Made by a program: the position numbers and the translations under genes. DNA of 9,766 nucleotides from NCBI GenBank assembly GCA_003647095.1, contig QMME01000127.1, forward strand, positions 1-9,766, read 5' to 3'. Position 1 is the stretch's first letter, and the number at the start of each line of letters is the position of its first letter. This stretch comes from Deltaproteobacteria bacterium. GTDB taxonomy: Bacteria; Myxococcota; B64-G9. The notes beneath the pieces were generated by a model. That model ran no database searches, was not told where the DNA came from, and worked only from the letters and a program-made list of their open reading frames with translations. Of this stretch, positions 1 to 6,232 are shown in pieces.

Positions 1-291
1 GGCCGGCATGGCCCTCCGCGCGGCTCCGCCCCCTTCGTCCCGTGAACGTGTTATAATGACCGGCGGAAGCCGTGGCCGAGGCGAAGGCAGGGCGGGGCGG
101 GACCGAACTCGAGCCACGGCGAGAGGGGATCCAGCCATGAACGTGAAGAAGCGGGAGGGGGACGCTTCTGGGCCGGGGCGTTTTGGAGGGGAACAGTGTC
201 CGCAGTGCGGGAACGCCCTCGAGTTGTCGGCTTTTCTCCACGGTCATCGGTTCGTCCAAGGACTGTTTCTCTGCTGAAAGGATGATGCCGG
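1..291. other. Left-edge region without a convincing gene
   Basis: This GC-rich stretch holds no gene I can support. A short open frame at 137-277 would encode 46 residues (starting MNVKKREGDA) with one CPQCG knuckle near its middle and a purine-rich GAGAGGGG upstream, but a single CxxC pair is half a zinc ribbon and the rest of the peptide matches nothing I recognise. A longer frame beginning at 8 is low-complexity Arg/Gly and looks like composition noise. The minus-strand frame covering 51-326 is equally unconvincing. The region may be the flank of a gene to the left, or a remnant left by the rearrangement proposed at about 368-379. Confidence 0.4.
52..57 (+). promoter_or_regulatory. Possible -10 box (TATAAT)
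   Basis: A perfect TATAAT hexamer sits in an otherwise very GC-rich stretch, which makes it stand out. No good -35 hexamer lies 16-18 bases upstream, where the sequence is C-rich. It would drive transcription rightward towards the small frame at 137 and the gene at 292. It could also be chance. Confidence 0.25.
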
Positions 292-1293
292 ATGGTTCTC
301 GGTGACTTCCAGGCGGGAAAAAGCAAGGTTCGGGAAGGGCAAAAAGTTAATAAGTTAAGACCGTCCCCGTTTCAGTCATGCAACGTTTTCAATAGTGACC
401 AGAATGATATCGATGAAGATGGAGTCGGTGACGTTTGCGACAATTGTCTGGATTTAGCAAATCAGGATCAGGCAGATCGTGACAGTGATGGTTACGGAGA
501 CGTCTGTGACAACTGTATATACGCATCCAACAGTGACCAGGCGGATTGCGATGGAGACGGGTTGGGTGATATGTGTGATCAGCGGAATGATGATCTAGTC
601 CTTGGAGCCGAGCCATCACCGGTGATTTTCGAGTTTTCGCTCGGGAACGAACCGAGGCAGCAGACTGTCTCGATATACAACGTGTCGCCATGGCCGGTTC
701 AAGTATCCGATGTGGTTCTTTCTGGAGATGCTTACTGGTTGTCACCGTTACTGCCTTGTCAGGAAGGACAACCATGCAATTGCAGGTGGCAGCCGGTTCT
801 GCAGCCGCAGGAGAGGTGCATCGAGGAAGTGAACTACGGGCCCACGGGAGCTTGGGAATACGGCTTGCTGAAGGTGTGGGCGATATCCGAGGAATACTGC
901 CCCGGCATCGGTAATTATGTCAATGTTAGACTTGTTGGTAAAGGGCTGGTGCATCCGAAGTCCATAAGAATAGACGTTCAGCCCGAGGTGATAGATTTCG
1001 GTTCCGTGCCACTGGGTACACAGGCAAGTGAATACTTCTGGGTATACAACAATGGTACTGTTGAGCAGTCCATAGAGATCGTGCCGCCTGCGCTCGAAGA
1101 GTTCGAGGTGCAGACACTGGACGAGCAGTGCATCCTAACGGCCACAATTAGCCCCGGCGATAGTTGCCGCTACCGAGTTGTGTTCATTACTCTTCAGGAA
1201 AGTGAGAGCCAGGATGTTATCGAGGTACACTCTGGTGACCTTGATTCACCAGATGTGATCGAACTGACCGGAGTTGGGGAGCGGTTGCCGTGA
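292..1293 (+). CDS. Thrombospondin type 3 repeat / Hydin-like (choice-of-anchor D) protein, probably 5'-truncated
   Basis: The 333-residue product has three calcium-binding thrombospondin type 3 repeats with exact 23-residue spacing (C49, C72, C95). Each carries a DxDxDG-type loop followed by GD-x-C-D (residues 39-50, 62-73 and 85-96). Two immunoglobulin-like choice-of-anchor D/Hydin-like modules follow, at about 105-218 and 222-333; the second contains the typical IDFGSVPLGT string. Such proteins are normally secreted or surface-attached, yet the first 29 residues show no signal peptide and look like translated non-coding DNA, and the first repeat starts at C-N-V-F without its usual D-N-C-P lead. 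ATG 292 is the only in-frame ATG before the repeats; a TGA lies at 283-285, and GAAAGGA precedes the start by about 10 bases. The gene is therefore likely the 3' part of a longer gene. Its GC content is low for the window. Its TGA overlaps the next start (GTGA, 1290-1293), so the two genes are translationally coupled. The domain call is confident; whether the product is made or exported is not. Confidence 0.7.
   Translation: MVLGDFQAGKSKVREGQKVNKLRPSPFQSCNVFNSDQNDIDEDGVGDVCDNCLDLANQDQADRDSDGYGDVCDNCIYASNSDQADCDGDGLGDMCDQRNDDLVLGAEPSPVIFEFSLGNEPRQQTVSIYNVSPWPVQVSDVVLSGDAYWLSPLLPCQEGQPCNCRWQPVLQPQERCIEEVNYGPTGAWEYGLLKVWAISEEYCPGIGNYVNVRLVGKGLVHPKSIRIDVQPEVIDFGSVPLGTQASEYFWVYNNGTVEQSIEIVPPALEEFEVQTLDEQCILTATISPGDSCRYRVVFITLQESESQDVIEVHSGDLDSPDVIELTGVGERLP
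341..378. other. AT-rich junction sequence, possible fragment of a repeated element
   Basis: Two copies of AAGTTAA lie 8 bases apart (344-350 and 352-358). They are followed by the GACCGTCCCC stretch ending at 368 and then by the thrombospondin-3 coding sequence, which begins abruptly mid-repeat at the TGC at 379. From memory, strings of the type TTAAGACCGTCCCC recur next to REP-like or RAYT-associated repeats in deltaproteobacterial genomes, but I cannot verify this here. No complete inverted repeat or target duplication is visible. I read it as the join between unrelated sequence and a truncated gene. Confidence 0.35.
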
Positions 1294-4200
1294 AGAAAGA
1301 ACTGCTAGTTGCAATCGTGATGTCGCTGTTCATCTGTGGAGGATGTGACAGTGATGTCAAGGTAATAAGGTTGCCGGGAATAAGCATCAGCCACCTTTTC
1401 TCTGCGAGCGGCGAGTTGCTTGTGGCCAACTGGAGGAAGATAGAAGACGGTAAATATGTGGGAAGGTATTCTAATATCTACCAGACAGGCACCTGGGAAC
1501 GTGTTGCAAGTATCAAGCATGCAGGGAATTGGGACACATGCATTTCCATGTGTAGCGATGAGGTTGTCATATGCCGCGAGGAGATTGATGAGAGCAATGC
1601 CAGTGTGGACTTGGTGATCATACGCATAAGCGACAACATGGAACTGAATCGATTTGCTATGGCACCCAACTGGTATCCACGAGCAACCTGCATGAGACCG
1701 GGCAACTTGACGGTGGTAGATGTAGGACCCGGAACGATAAAAGCCCTGGATTCAAGCAGCGGAGAGGTGGTTCGAGTTTATAAAGCGGGTGGGATGGAGG
1801 AGGAGTACCAGGGGTTTACAAAGTATACTCCTTTTGTTGTTCAGCAACAAGAAGATCGGTTGGTATGGATCGATCTCTATGAAGCAGTATTGTGGGTGTA
1901 TAGGTTGTCGACCGGAAAGCTGCTGAGAAGGATAGACATGTGGCCATACGACGAGAAATACTCGTTGGGGGTAAGCTATGAATTCATGGATAATGACCAA
2001 CTTGCCCTGGGAGTTCTTGGGGGCAAACAAGAAGGCAGTGGAGCCTACATAGTACTCGCCGACATTTCGGAATTGGCGGTAAGGGGAGAGTATTACCTGG
2101 GTCCATATGACCTGCATGATACATTTGTGATGGAACCAGGAGACGGTACCTTGTTGGTTTCCACGCATGAGCCATCGGCAATGTGCGGTGAAATTCGCTG
2201 GCTGGATACGACCACCGGAGAATCGGGGGTGGGGTTGGATCTGTGCGAGCTGGGAAGCGGCGACAATTTCGGTGTGAGCAGGATTCCTGAACGAGACGTT
2301 TTCCTGGTGCTCAACCGGCCGCGCGGTGGAGGAACTGGCCCTGAGGAGAGCTATGAGTTGTACGAATATCCAACCTATTCATACATAAAAGATGTTTTCA
2401 CTGCTATACCATACTATATTGGCGTGAAGTCCGTCAGTCGAGGGCTTACGGCATGGGACAGTTACTATAACGACCATATCGGCATTTTCGATTGGGACAA
2501 GCTAGACTACACAACTGATTTCCATGTGTGTAAAAACATATCTCAAAGCGGCCAGGAACTATCGGTGTCGCCGGAAGGAAGGTGGCTGGCGGTGGATTGT
2601 GAAGGGGAGGAACTGGGCGATCCTGATGACGGAATTCCAGAACCTCCGGTGGGCGCCGGGGTGGCGGTGGTGGATCTCGATAAATACTCGAGCCACGTTC
2701 CCGAGTGCGAGGACCGTTCCTACCTGCAGTGCGGAGGGGACGGGTCGGTGCACTGGTACGACTCCTGCGGCAACGACCAGGGGGTGGCGCTGGAGTGCGA
2801 TGAGGCGCACAGCACCGGCTGCGAGAACCTGTCCGCCCACCACGCCGCCTGCGTGTGCGCGGGCGACTGGGACCCGCACTTCGGCTGCCGGGTGTGCCGG
2901 GGGCACCTGGACCCGGCCACGGACTGCACCGAGTGCCAGCCCCACTGGAGCGATGCCGCGAACGATTGCCTCACCTGCCCGGGCAACTGGGACGTGCTTC
3001 AAAACTGCAGCGCCTGCGTGGGCAACTGGGACGAGGGACAGGACTGCCTCGGCTGCCGGGGCCACTGGGACCCGGCCACCGGGTGCAGCGAGTGCCTGCC
3101 GCACTGGCGGGACGCCGGCGACGACTGCGGCGGCTGCAGCTCGAACTGGGACATCGGGCAGGAGTGTAACGCCTGCCTGCCGGGCTGGTACGGCGACGAC
3201 TGCCAGTTCTGGTACTGCGATGGCGAGGCCGTGGCCGAGGGACGCTTTGCCGAGCCGGTGGTATATCCTCCCAATGGGAACTTGAACGGTCACGAATTAC
3301 AGGCTGCTGATTTCAACGGTGATGGTCTTCTCGACGTTGCCGTGGTTGGAACTTCTGAGAGCGGGCGCGGGCAGCTCGAAATGTATCTTGGAAACGGTGC
3401 GTTTGCCTCCGATCCACAACGTATTTTTTTTCCAGGGAGTTCAAGGGAAATATCCACCAAGGCAGCTACTGTTGCTGCTGCCGACCTTGATGGAGACACA
3501 TTCCTGGATCTGGCAGTTACCGATAGCAATCTCGGGGAGGTCATCATTTTACTTGGTGACGGCCAGGGAGGGTTTCTCGATGGCACGGGTTATGCTGCCT
3601 GCGATGGTGCATATGCCACCGTGATATTCGACACGGACGGGGATTCTGTCGTCGACATTGTCGTGACATGTCGCGAGGAAGAGCGGGTAGTGGTTCTCAG
3701 GGGAAATGGAGACGGGACATTCTCTTTTTCTGGAGACTATCCCGTTGGAGAGAAACCCGAGGGCGTTGTGGCGGACGACATTGACGGTAATGGGATAATC
3801 GATCTGCTGGTTTCAAGTGGTGTAGTCGATGGCTTTTGGGTGCTTTGGGGAGGGGGCAGCGCCGGACAGGGAGATGGTACCTTTTCGGCGCCGCTATACT
3901 ACGAAAGCGGTGGTTGGGGAAGAAACAGCTTGGTGACTGGTGACTTCAACGCCGATGGAGCGACGGACGTTGTTGCGGCAAGCCATGAGCTATACGTATA
4001 CCTGAACGATGGCAGCGGTAGTCTGGTCTTGACCGCCACTTACCACGTTCCCATCACTCCCAGGTCACTGGCGACTGTCGACGTGGACAACGACGGCATC
4101 TTGGATCTGGCCGTTGGTGAGATGTATTACTCCTCACTGGTACTTCTGAGAGGAAATGGCCAGCAAGGAACGGGCGACGGCACTTTTACCATGGGGGAAC

Positions 4201-4331
4201 GTTACGATCTCGATAGTGTTCCCAACACGGTCAGCTCCGGTGATTTCAACAGTGACGGAATTGTCGATCTGTTGCTATTGACCACGTCGGATGACCTGGT
4301 CCTGCTGCTCGGCACCGGTGAGTGCCGGTGA
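1290..4331 (+). CDS. Large mosaic surface protein: propeller-like N-terminus, Cys-rich repeats, seven FG-GAP/VCBS repeats
   Basis: The product has 1013 residues. It starts at GTG 1290, with GGGGAG eight bases upstream, overlapping the previous stop. The first 20 residues form a short hydrophobic signal ending I-C-G-G-C-D-S-D. This resembles a lipoprotein signal but has Cys instead of Leu/Val at -3, so lipidation is only likely. Residues of about 25-460 are beta-rich with repeated L-x-V/W-D strands and a stretch like S-P-E-G-R-W-L-A-V-D, suggesting a WD40/YVTN-type propeller. Residues 473-643 are cysteine-rich, with 13-14-residue WD-x-C-x-x-C repeats from about 523. From about 657 there are seven calcium-loop repeats of FG-GAP/VCBS type starting at residues 674, 732, 781, 830, 885, 931 and 985 (for example DFNGDGLLD, DLDGDTFLD), enough for one integrin-alpha-like seven-bladed propeller. 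The role is probably adhesion or another surface function; no catalytic motif is seen. GC content is about 43-55 % in sampled lines except in the Cys-rich part, which reaches about 77 % in one line. Confidence 0.85.
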   Translation: MKKELLVAIVMSLFICGGCDSDVKVIRLPGISISHLFSASGELLVANWRKIEDGKYVGRYSNIYQTGTWERVASIKHAGNWDTCISMCSDEVVICREEIDESNASVDLVIIRISDNMELNRFAMAPNWYPRATCMRPGNLTVVDVGPGTIKALDSSSGEVVRVYKAGGMEEEYQGFTKYTPFVVQQQEDRLVWIDLYEAVLWVYRLSTGKLLRRIDMWPYDEKYSLGVSYEFMDNDQLALGVLGGKQEGSGAYIVLADISELAVRGEYYLGPYDLHDTFVMEPGDGTLLVSTHEPSAMCGEIRWLDTTTGESGVGLDLCELGSGDNFGVSRIPERDVFLVLNRPRGGGTGPEESYELYEYPTYSYIKDVFTAIPYYIGVKSVSRGLTAWDSYYNDHIGIFDWDKLDYTTDFHVCKNISQSGQELSVSPEGRWLAVDCEGEELGDPDDGIPEPPVGAGVAVVDLDKYSSHVPECEDRSYLQCGGDGSVHWYDSCGNDQGVALECDEAHSTGCENLSAHHAACVCAGDWDPHFGCRVCRGHLDPATDCTECQPHWSDAANDCLTCPGNWDVLQNCSACVGNWDEGQDCLGCRGHWDPATGCSECLPHWRDAGDDCGGCSSNWDIGQECNACLPGWYGDDCQFWYCDGEAVAEGRFAEPVVYPPNGNLNGHELQAADFNGDGLLDVAVVGTSESGRGQLEMYLGNGAFASDPQRIFFPGSSREISTKAATVAAADLDGDTFLDLAVTDSNLGEVIILLGDGQGGFLDGTGYAACDGAYATVIFDTDGDSVVDIVVTCREEERVVVLRGNGDGTFSFSGDYPVGEKPEGVVADDIDGNGIIDLLVSSGVVDGFWVLWGGGSAGQGDGTFSAPLYYESGGWGRNSLVTGDFNADGATDVVAASHELYVYLNDGSGSLVLTATYHVPITPRSLATVDVDNDGILDLAVGEMYYSSLVLLRGNGQQGTGDGTFTMGERYDLDSVPNTVSSGDFNSDGIVDLLLLTTSDDLVLLLGTGECR
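2859..3215 (+). repeat. Tandem WD-x-C-x-x-C repeats with a higher-order 159-bp period
   Basis: Within the 1013-residue protein, about nine consecutive units of 13-14 residues follow the pattern x-G-x-W-D-x-x-x-x-C-x-x-C. Unit types recur in order. A three-unit block (GHLDPATDC, PHWSDAANDC, GNWDVLQNC) is followed by one extra unit (GNWDEGQDC). The same block then returns as GHWDPATGC, PHWRDAGDDC, SNWDIGQEC, exactly 159 bases (53 residues) later; compare the His codons at 2904 and 3063. This indicates growth by block duplication. Regular paired cysteines suggest a disulphide-stabilised extracellular stalk or spacer. I do not recognise a named family. Confidence 0.8.
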
Positions 4332-4410
4332 GGCGGGGCGAGAGCGCGGTGGGAGGGACGGAGAGGATGGCCCCGGGCGGGCCGTGAGCCGGATTCCTTT
4401 ACATATACAT
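4332..4410. other. Intergenic spacer
   Basis: This spacer follows the TGA at 4329-4331. It contains a weak 5-bp hairpin (GGCCC 4369-4373 with GGGCC 4379-4383, loop CGGGC) that has no T-tract after it, so I do not call a terminator. An AT-rich stretch (TTTACATATACAT, 4398-4410) includes TATACA at 4404-4409, which could be a weak -10 element for the downstream gene, but no -35 partner is visible. Confidence 0.3.
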
Positions 4411-4453
4411 GCCCCGGCAAGTCCGGGGCTGCCGACTGCCGGGTGGAACCCGG
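4411..4453 (+). promoter_or_regulatory. Structured leader: two adjacent perfect hairpins
   Basis: Two perfect stems lie directly before the gene at 4472. The first is GCCCCGG (4411-4417) paired with CCGGGGC (4423-4429) around a CAAGT loop. The second is CCGGGT (4439-4444) paired with ACCCGG (4448-4453) around GGA. Then come an A-run and the strong ribosome-binding site GGGGAGG (4459-4465). Neither stem is followed by a T-tract, so they are not intrinsic terminators. Placed just before the ribosome-binding site they could stabilise the mRNA or control translation. I compared them by eye with the cyclic-di-GMP (GEMM), cobalamin and fluoride riboswitch consensus and found no match. Confidence 0.4.
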
Positions 4454-4471
4454 AAAAAGGGGAGGTGTGAT

Positions 4472-5373
4472 ATGAAACGGGCAGTTGTTTTCACAACCAC
4501 CGCTTGGTTGCTGGTGGCCGCGCCAGCCGCGCGGGCGCAGGACGGCGGTGGCGTGCCGGCCGGTGGCTGGGCGGACCTGGACACCAGGCCGACGCTGGCC
4601 ACCAGCTTCGCCTTCGCTTTCTACAACATGCCGGATGTCTCCTCGTACATACCGCCGCGCTTGTGGGCCTTCGCCCCGGAGTTTCACCTGCAGTATGGCT
4701 CCGGCAACGTGGCCGTGGACCTGACCTGGGGGCTGGCGGTCGCCGAGGGAGATCTCAGCGACGACAACGGCGGGAAGAGGACGACAACGGCGGGAAGAGG
4801 GACATCGACGCGGACGTCTTTCCCGGCGCCTTCGTGCTCGGCCTGAAGCTCAGGAACTGCCAGCAGCGACAGCAGTGGAACCTGTGCCTGGGAGCGCACC
4901 TGCGCCTCACCGGCCAGCCCTTCGATGCCGACGGGGGCGAGCAGATGAGCCAGCTAATGACGGCGCTGATAAACCAGATGCACTTTCGCTCCTACTGGCC
5001 GGACACCTATGCCCTGGAACCGCTGTTGGCGCTGGAGGCCGGCAGGGGAGATTTCTCGCTGCGCCTGGTGCTGGGTCCCTCGCTGGAGTTGTTCCTGGAC
5101 GACGATAAACAACTGGAGGGAGACGCCGCCGAGGTGGTGCTGCTCTACAGCCTGGAAGCGACGGCGCGGGTCGCGGAAGCGCTGCAGCTGTTTGCCGGGG
5201 TGCGGGGCCTGTCGATGCTCTCGACCTCACCGCTGCTGTCCACCTTGATGTTGTCGTTCGGAGGGGCCGTGCGGCTGGACAAGTTTTCACCCTTCATTCG
5301 CATCACCGTCCCGGTGCAGGGCTTTTTCCCGTCAGCCGTGGTCCTTGCCTGCGGTGCCGGCGCGCAATTCTGA
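4472..5373 (+). pseudogene. Barrel-like exported protein, frameshifted by a 20-bp tandem duplication
   Basis: ATG 4472 is preceded by GGGGAGG at a six-base spacing and opens with a clear signal peptide (MKRAVVFTTTAWLLVAAPAARA, likely cut before Q23). The reading frame is good to about 4780, then a 20-bp exact duplication (4761-4780 repeated at 4781-4800) shifts it. As sequenced, translation ends at 4846 after 124 residues, the last 21 being unrelated (TTTAGRGTS...). The remainder continues in another frame to the TGA at 5371-5373. Removing one copy gives an uninterrupted 293-residue protein reading L-S-D-D-N-G-G-K-R-D-I-D-A-D-V across the site. The restored protein has alternating hydrophobic strands, loops rich in Asp and Gly, two Cys (in LRNCQ and NLCLG) and a C-terminal Phe, which fits an outer-membrane beta-barrel. 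I do not recognise a named family. The break may be a recent mutation, reversible phase variation or an assembly error. Both halves keep host-like GC and codon use, so decay, if real, is very recent. Confidence 0.8.
4761..4800 (+). repeat. Exact 20-bp tandem duplication
   Basis: The unit ACGACAACGGCGGGAAGAGG occurs twice head to tail with no mismatch. Twenty is not a multiple of three, so the second copy shifts the reading frame of the gene it lies in. With one copy deleted, the two halves join in frame. Confidence 0.95.
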
Positions 5374-5439
5374 GTGCACCCCGCGGTTGCAGGGGAAACT
5401 CGGGGACCATTCGTTCCCGTTTCGCTGGTGATGCCGCCC
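5374..5439. other. Spacer with an imperfect inverted repeat
   Basis: GAAACTCGGGGA (5395-5406) and TTCCCGTTTC (5414-5423) can pair with one bulged base and one G-T pair around a seven-base loop. No T-run follows, so it is at best a weak terminator for the gene ending at 5373. The same bases include GGAAAC and CGTTT, which loosely resemble ECF-type -35 and -10 elements but with an 18-base gap, longer than usual. Confidence 0.3.
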
Positions 5440-5469
5440 TTGCATCCCGCCCGCCCGGGCTGCTAGCAT
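5440..5469 (+). promoter_or_regulatory. Sigma70-like promoter with extended -10
   Basis: TTGCAT (5440-5445, four of six to TTGACA) is followed by an 18-base spacer and TAGCAT (5464-5469, four of six to TATAAT). TG sits at 5461-5462, one base before the -10, making an extended -10. Transcription would start near 5476, about 19 bases before the ATG of the sigma gene, leaving room for the ribosome-binding site GAGG at 5484-5487. It would serve the four-gene operon to 8666. Confidence 0.5.
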
Positions 5470-5494
5470 GTCCCCGTCGTGACGAGGCTGATAT

Positions 5495-6217
5495 ATGAGT
5501 ATGAATAACAAGGCTTTTCAACCCGTCGATCCGCTCCGGAGCACGTCGGCTCCGGAAGTGGACGAGCGGCGCCTGATTCGCCAGGCAAAACGCGGAGATG
5601 AAAGGGCCTTTCGCATGCTCATGGAAAAATACCGGCGCCGGGTCTACGCCGTGGCCTACGGCATGGTGCGCGACCGGGAGGAGGCCCTGGACATCTCCCA
5701 GGAGGTGTTCATCAAGGTCTACCGCTACCTGGGCACCTTCCAGGGCTCGTCGAGCTTCTACACCTGGTTGTACCGGGTGACGGTGAACCTGTCCATCGAC
5801 CACATCCGCCGCCGGGCCCGGCGCGACAACCTGGAGTTCGATGACGCCATCCGCCGCCGCGAGCCCGACGACCAGGAAGCCCTGGTGGCGCCCACCTTCC
5901 TGGACTCCAATCCCCTGCAGGCCGCCGGCCGCAAGGAGCTGTCCGAGCAGATCCAGCAGGCGCTGGATACCCTCAGCGAGGCCCACCGGGCGGTGCTGGT
6001 GCTGCGGGAGATAGAAGGGTTGAGCTACAGCGAGATCGCCAGGACGCTCAAGATCCACAAGGGCACGGTGATGTCGCGCCTGCACCACGCCCGGCGCAAC
6101 CTGCAGGCCGCCCTGCGCGAGTACCTGCGGGAACGCGGCGACCAGGAAACCCTGCTGAGGAAGAAAACCACCTCCCCGGGCCGGAACCAGGCCGGTGCCG
6201 CCCGGGCGAGAGAGTGA
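5495..6217 (+). CDS. ECF (RpoE-type) RNA polymerase sigma factor
   Basis: This 240-residue sigma70-family factor of the extracytoplasmic-function group directs RNA polymerase to envelope-response promoters. Region 2 spans about residues 32-107 and holds the core-binding helix with DISQEVFIKVYRYL at 66-79 (core family signature D-x-x-Q-E-x-F) and the WLYRVTVNLSIDHIRRR stretch at 91-107. An acidic linker (about 112-145) leads to region 4 (about 148-205), whose helix-turn-helix reads YSEIARTLKIHKGTVMSRLHHAR from 178, the part that recognises -35 elements. The start at ATG 5495 is supported by GAGG seven bases upstream; a second ATG two codons later is less well spaced. The length is slightly above the usual ECF size of about 180-200 because of a 30-residue N-terminal lead and a basic, disordered C-terminal tail. 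The gene is followed after 15 bases by its likely anti-sigma factor. Confidence 0.95.
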   Translation: MSMNNKAFQPVDPLRSTSAPEVDERRLIRQAKRGDERAFRMLMEKYRRRVYAVAYGMVRDREEALDISQEVFIKVYRYLGTFQGSSSFYTWLYRVTVNLSIDHIRRRARRDNLEFDDAIRRREPDDQEALVAPTFLDSNPLQAAGRKELSEQIQQALDTLSEAHRAVLVLREIEGLSYSEIARTLKIHKGTVMSRLHHARRNLQAALREYLRERGDQETLLRKKTTSPGRNQAGAARARE

Positions 6218-6232
6218 AGAGGAGCCGGTGTC

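Noticed and set aside
70..118. Short matches to the mosaic gene (GCCGTGGCCGAGG also near 3228; ACTCGAGCCACG also near 2688)
   Set aside because: They are 12-13 bases long, in different order and spacing, so more likely chance in GC-rich DNA than a duplication.
137..277. Small 46-residue frame with CPQCG
   Set aside because: It has one CxxC only, no recognisable family, a very short length, and a location in a region with other signs of being non-coding.
2524..3285. Alternative plus- and minus-strand frames over the cysteine-rich segment
   Set aside because: They are Ala/Arg/Thr- or Val-rich frames caused by the high GC there. The cysteine-repeat frame is in phase with the domains on both sides.
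4369..4383. Hairpin GGCCC/GGGCC as terminator of the 1013-residue gene
   Set aside because: The stem is only five base pairs and is not followed by a T-tract.
4411..4453. Known riboswitch (cyclic-di-GMP, cobalamin, fluoride)
   Set aside because: The diagnostic conserved strings of these families are absent; only simple hairpins are visible.
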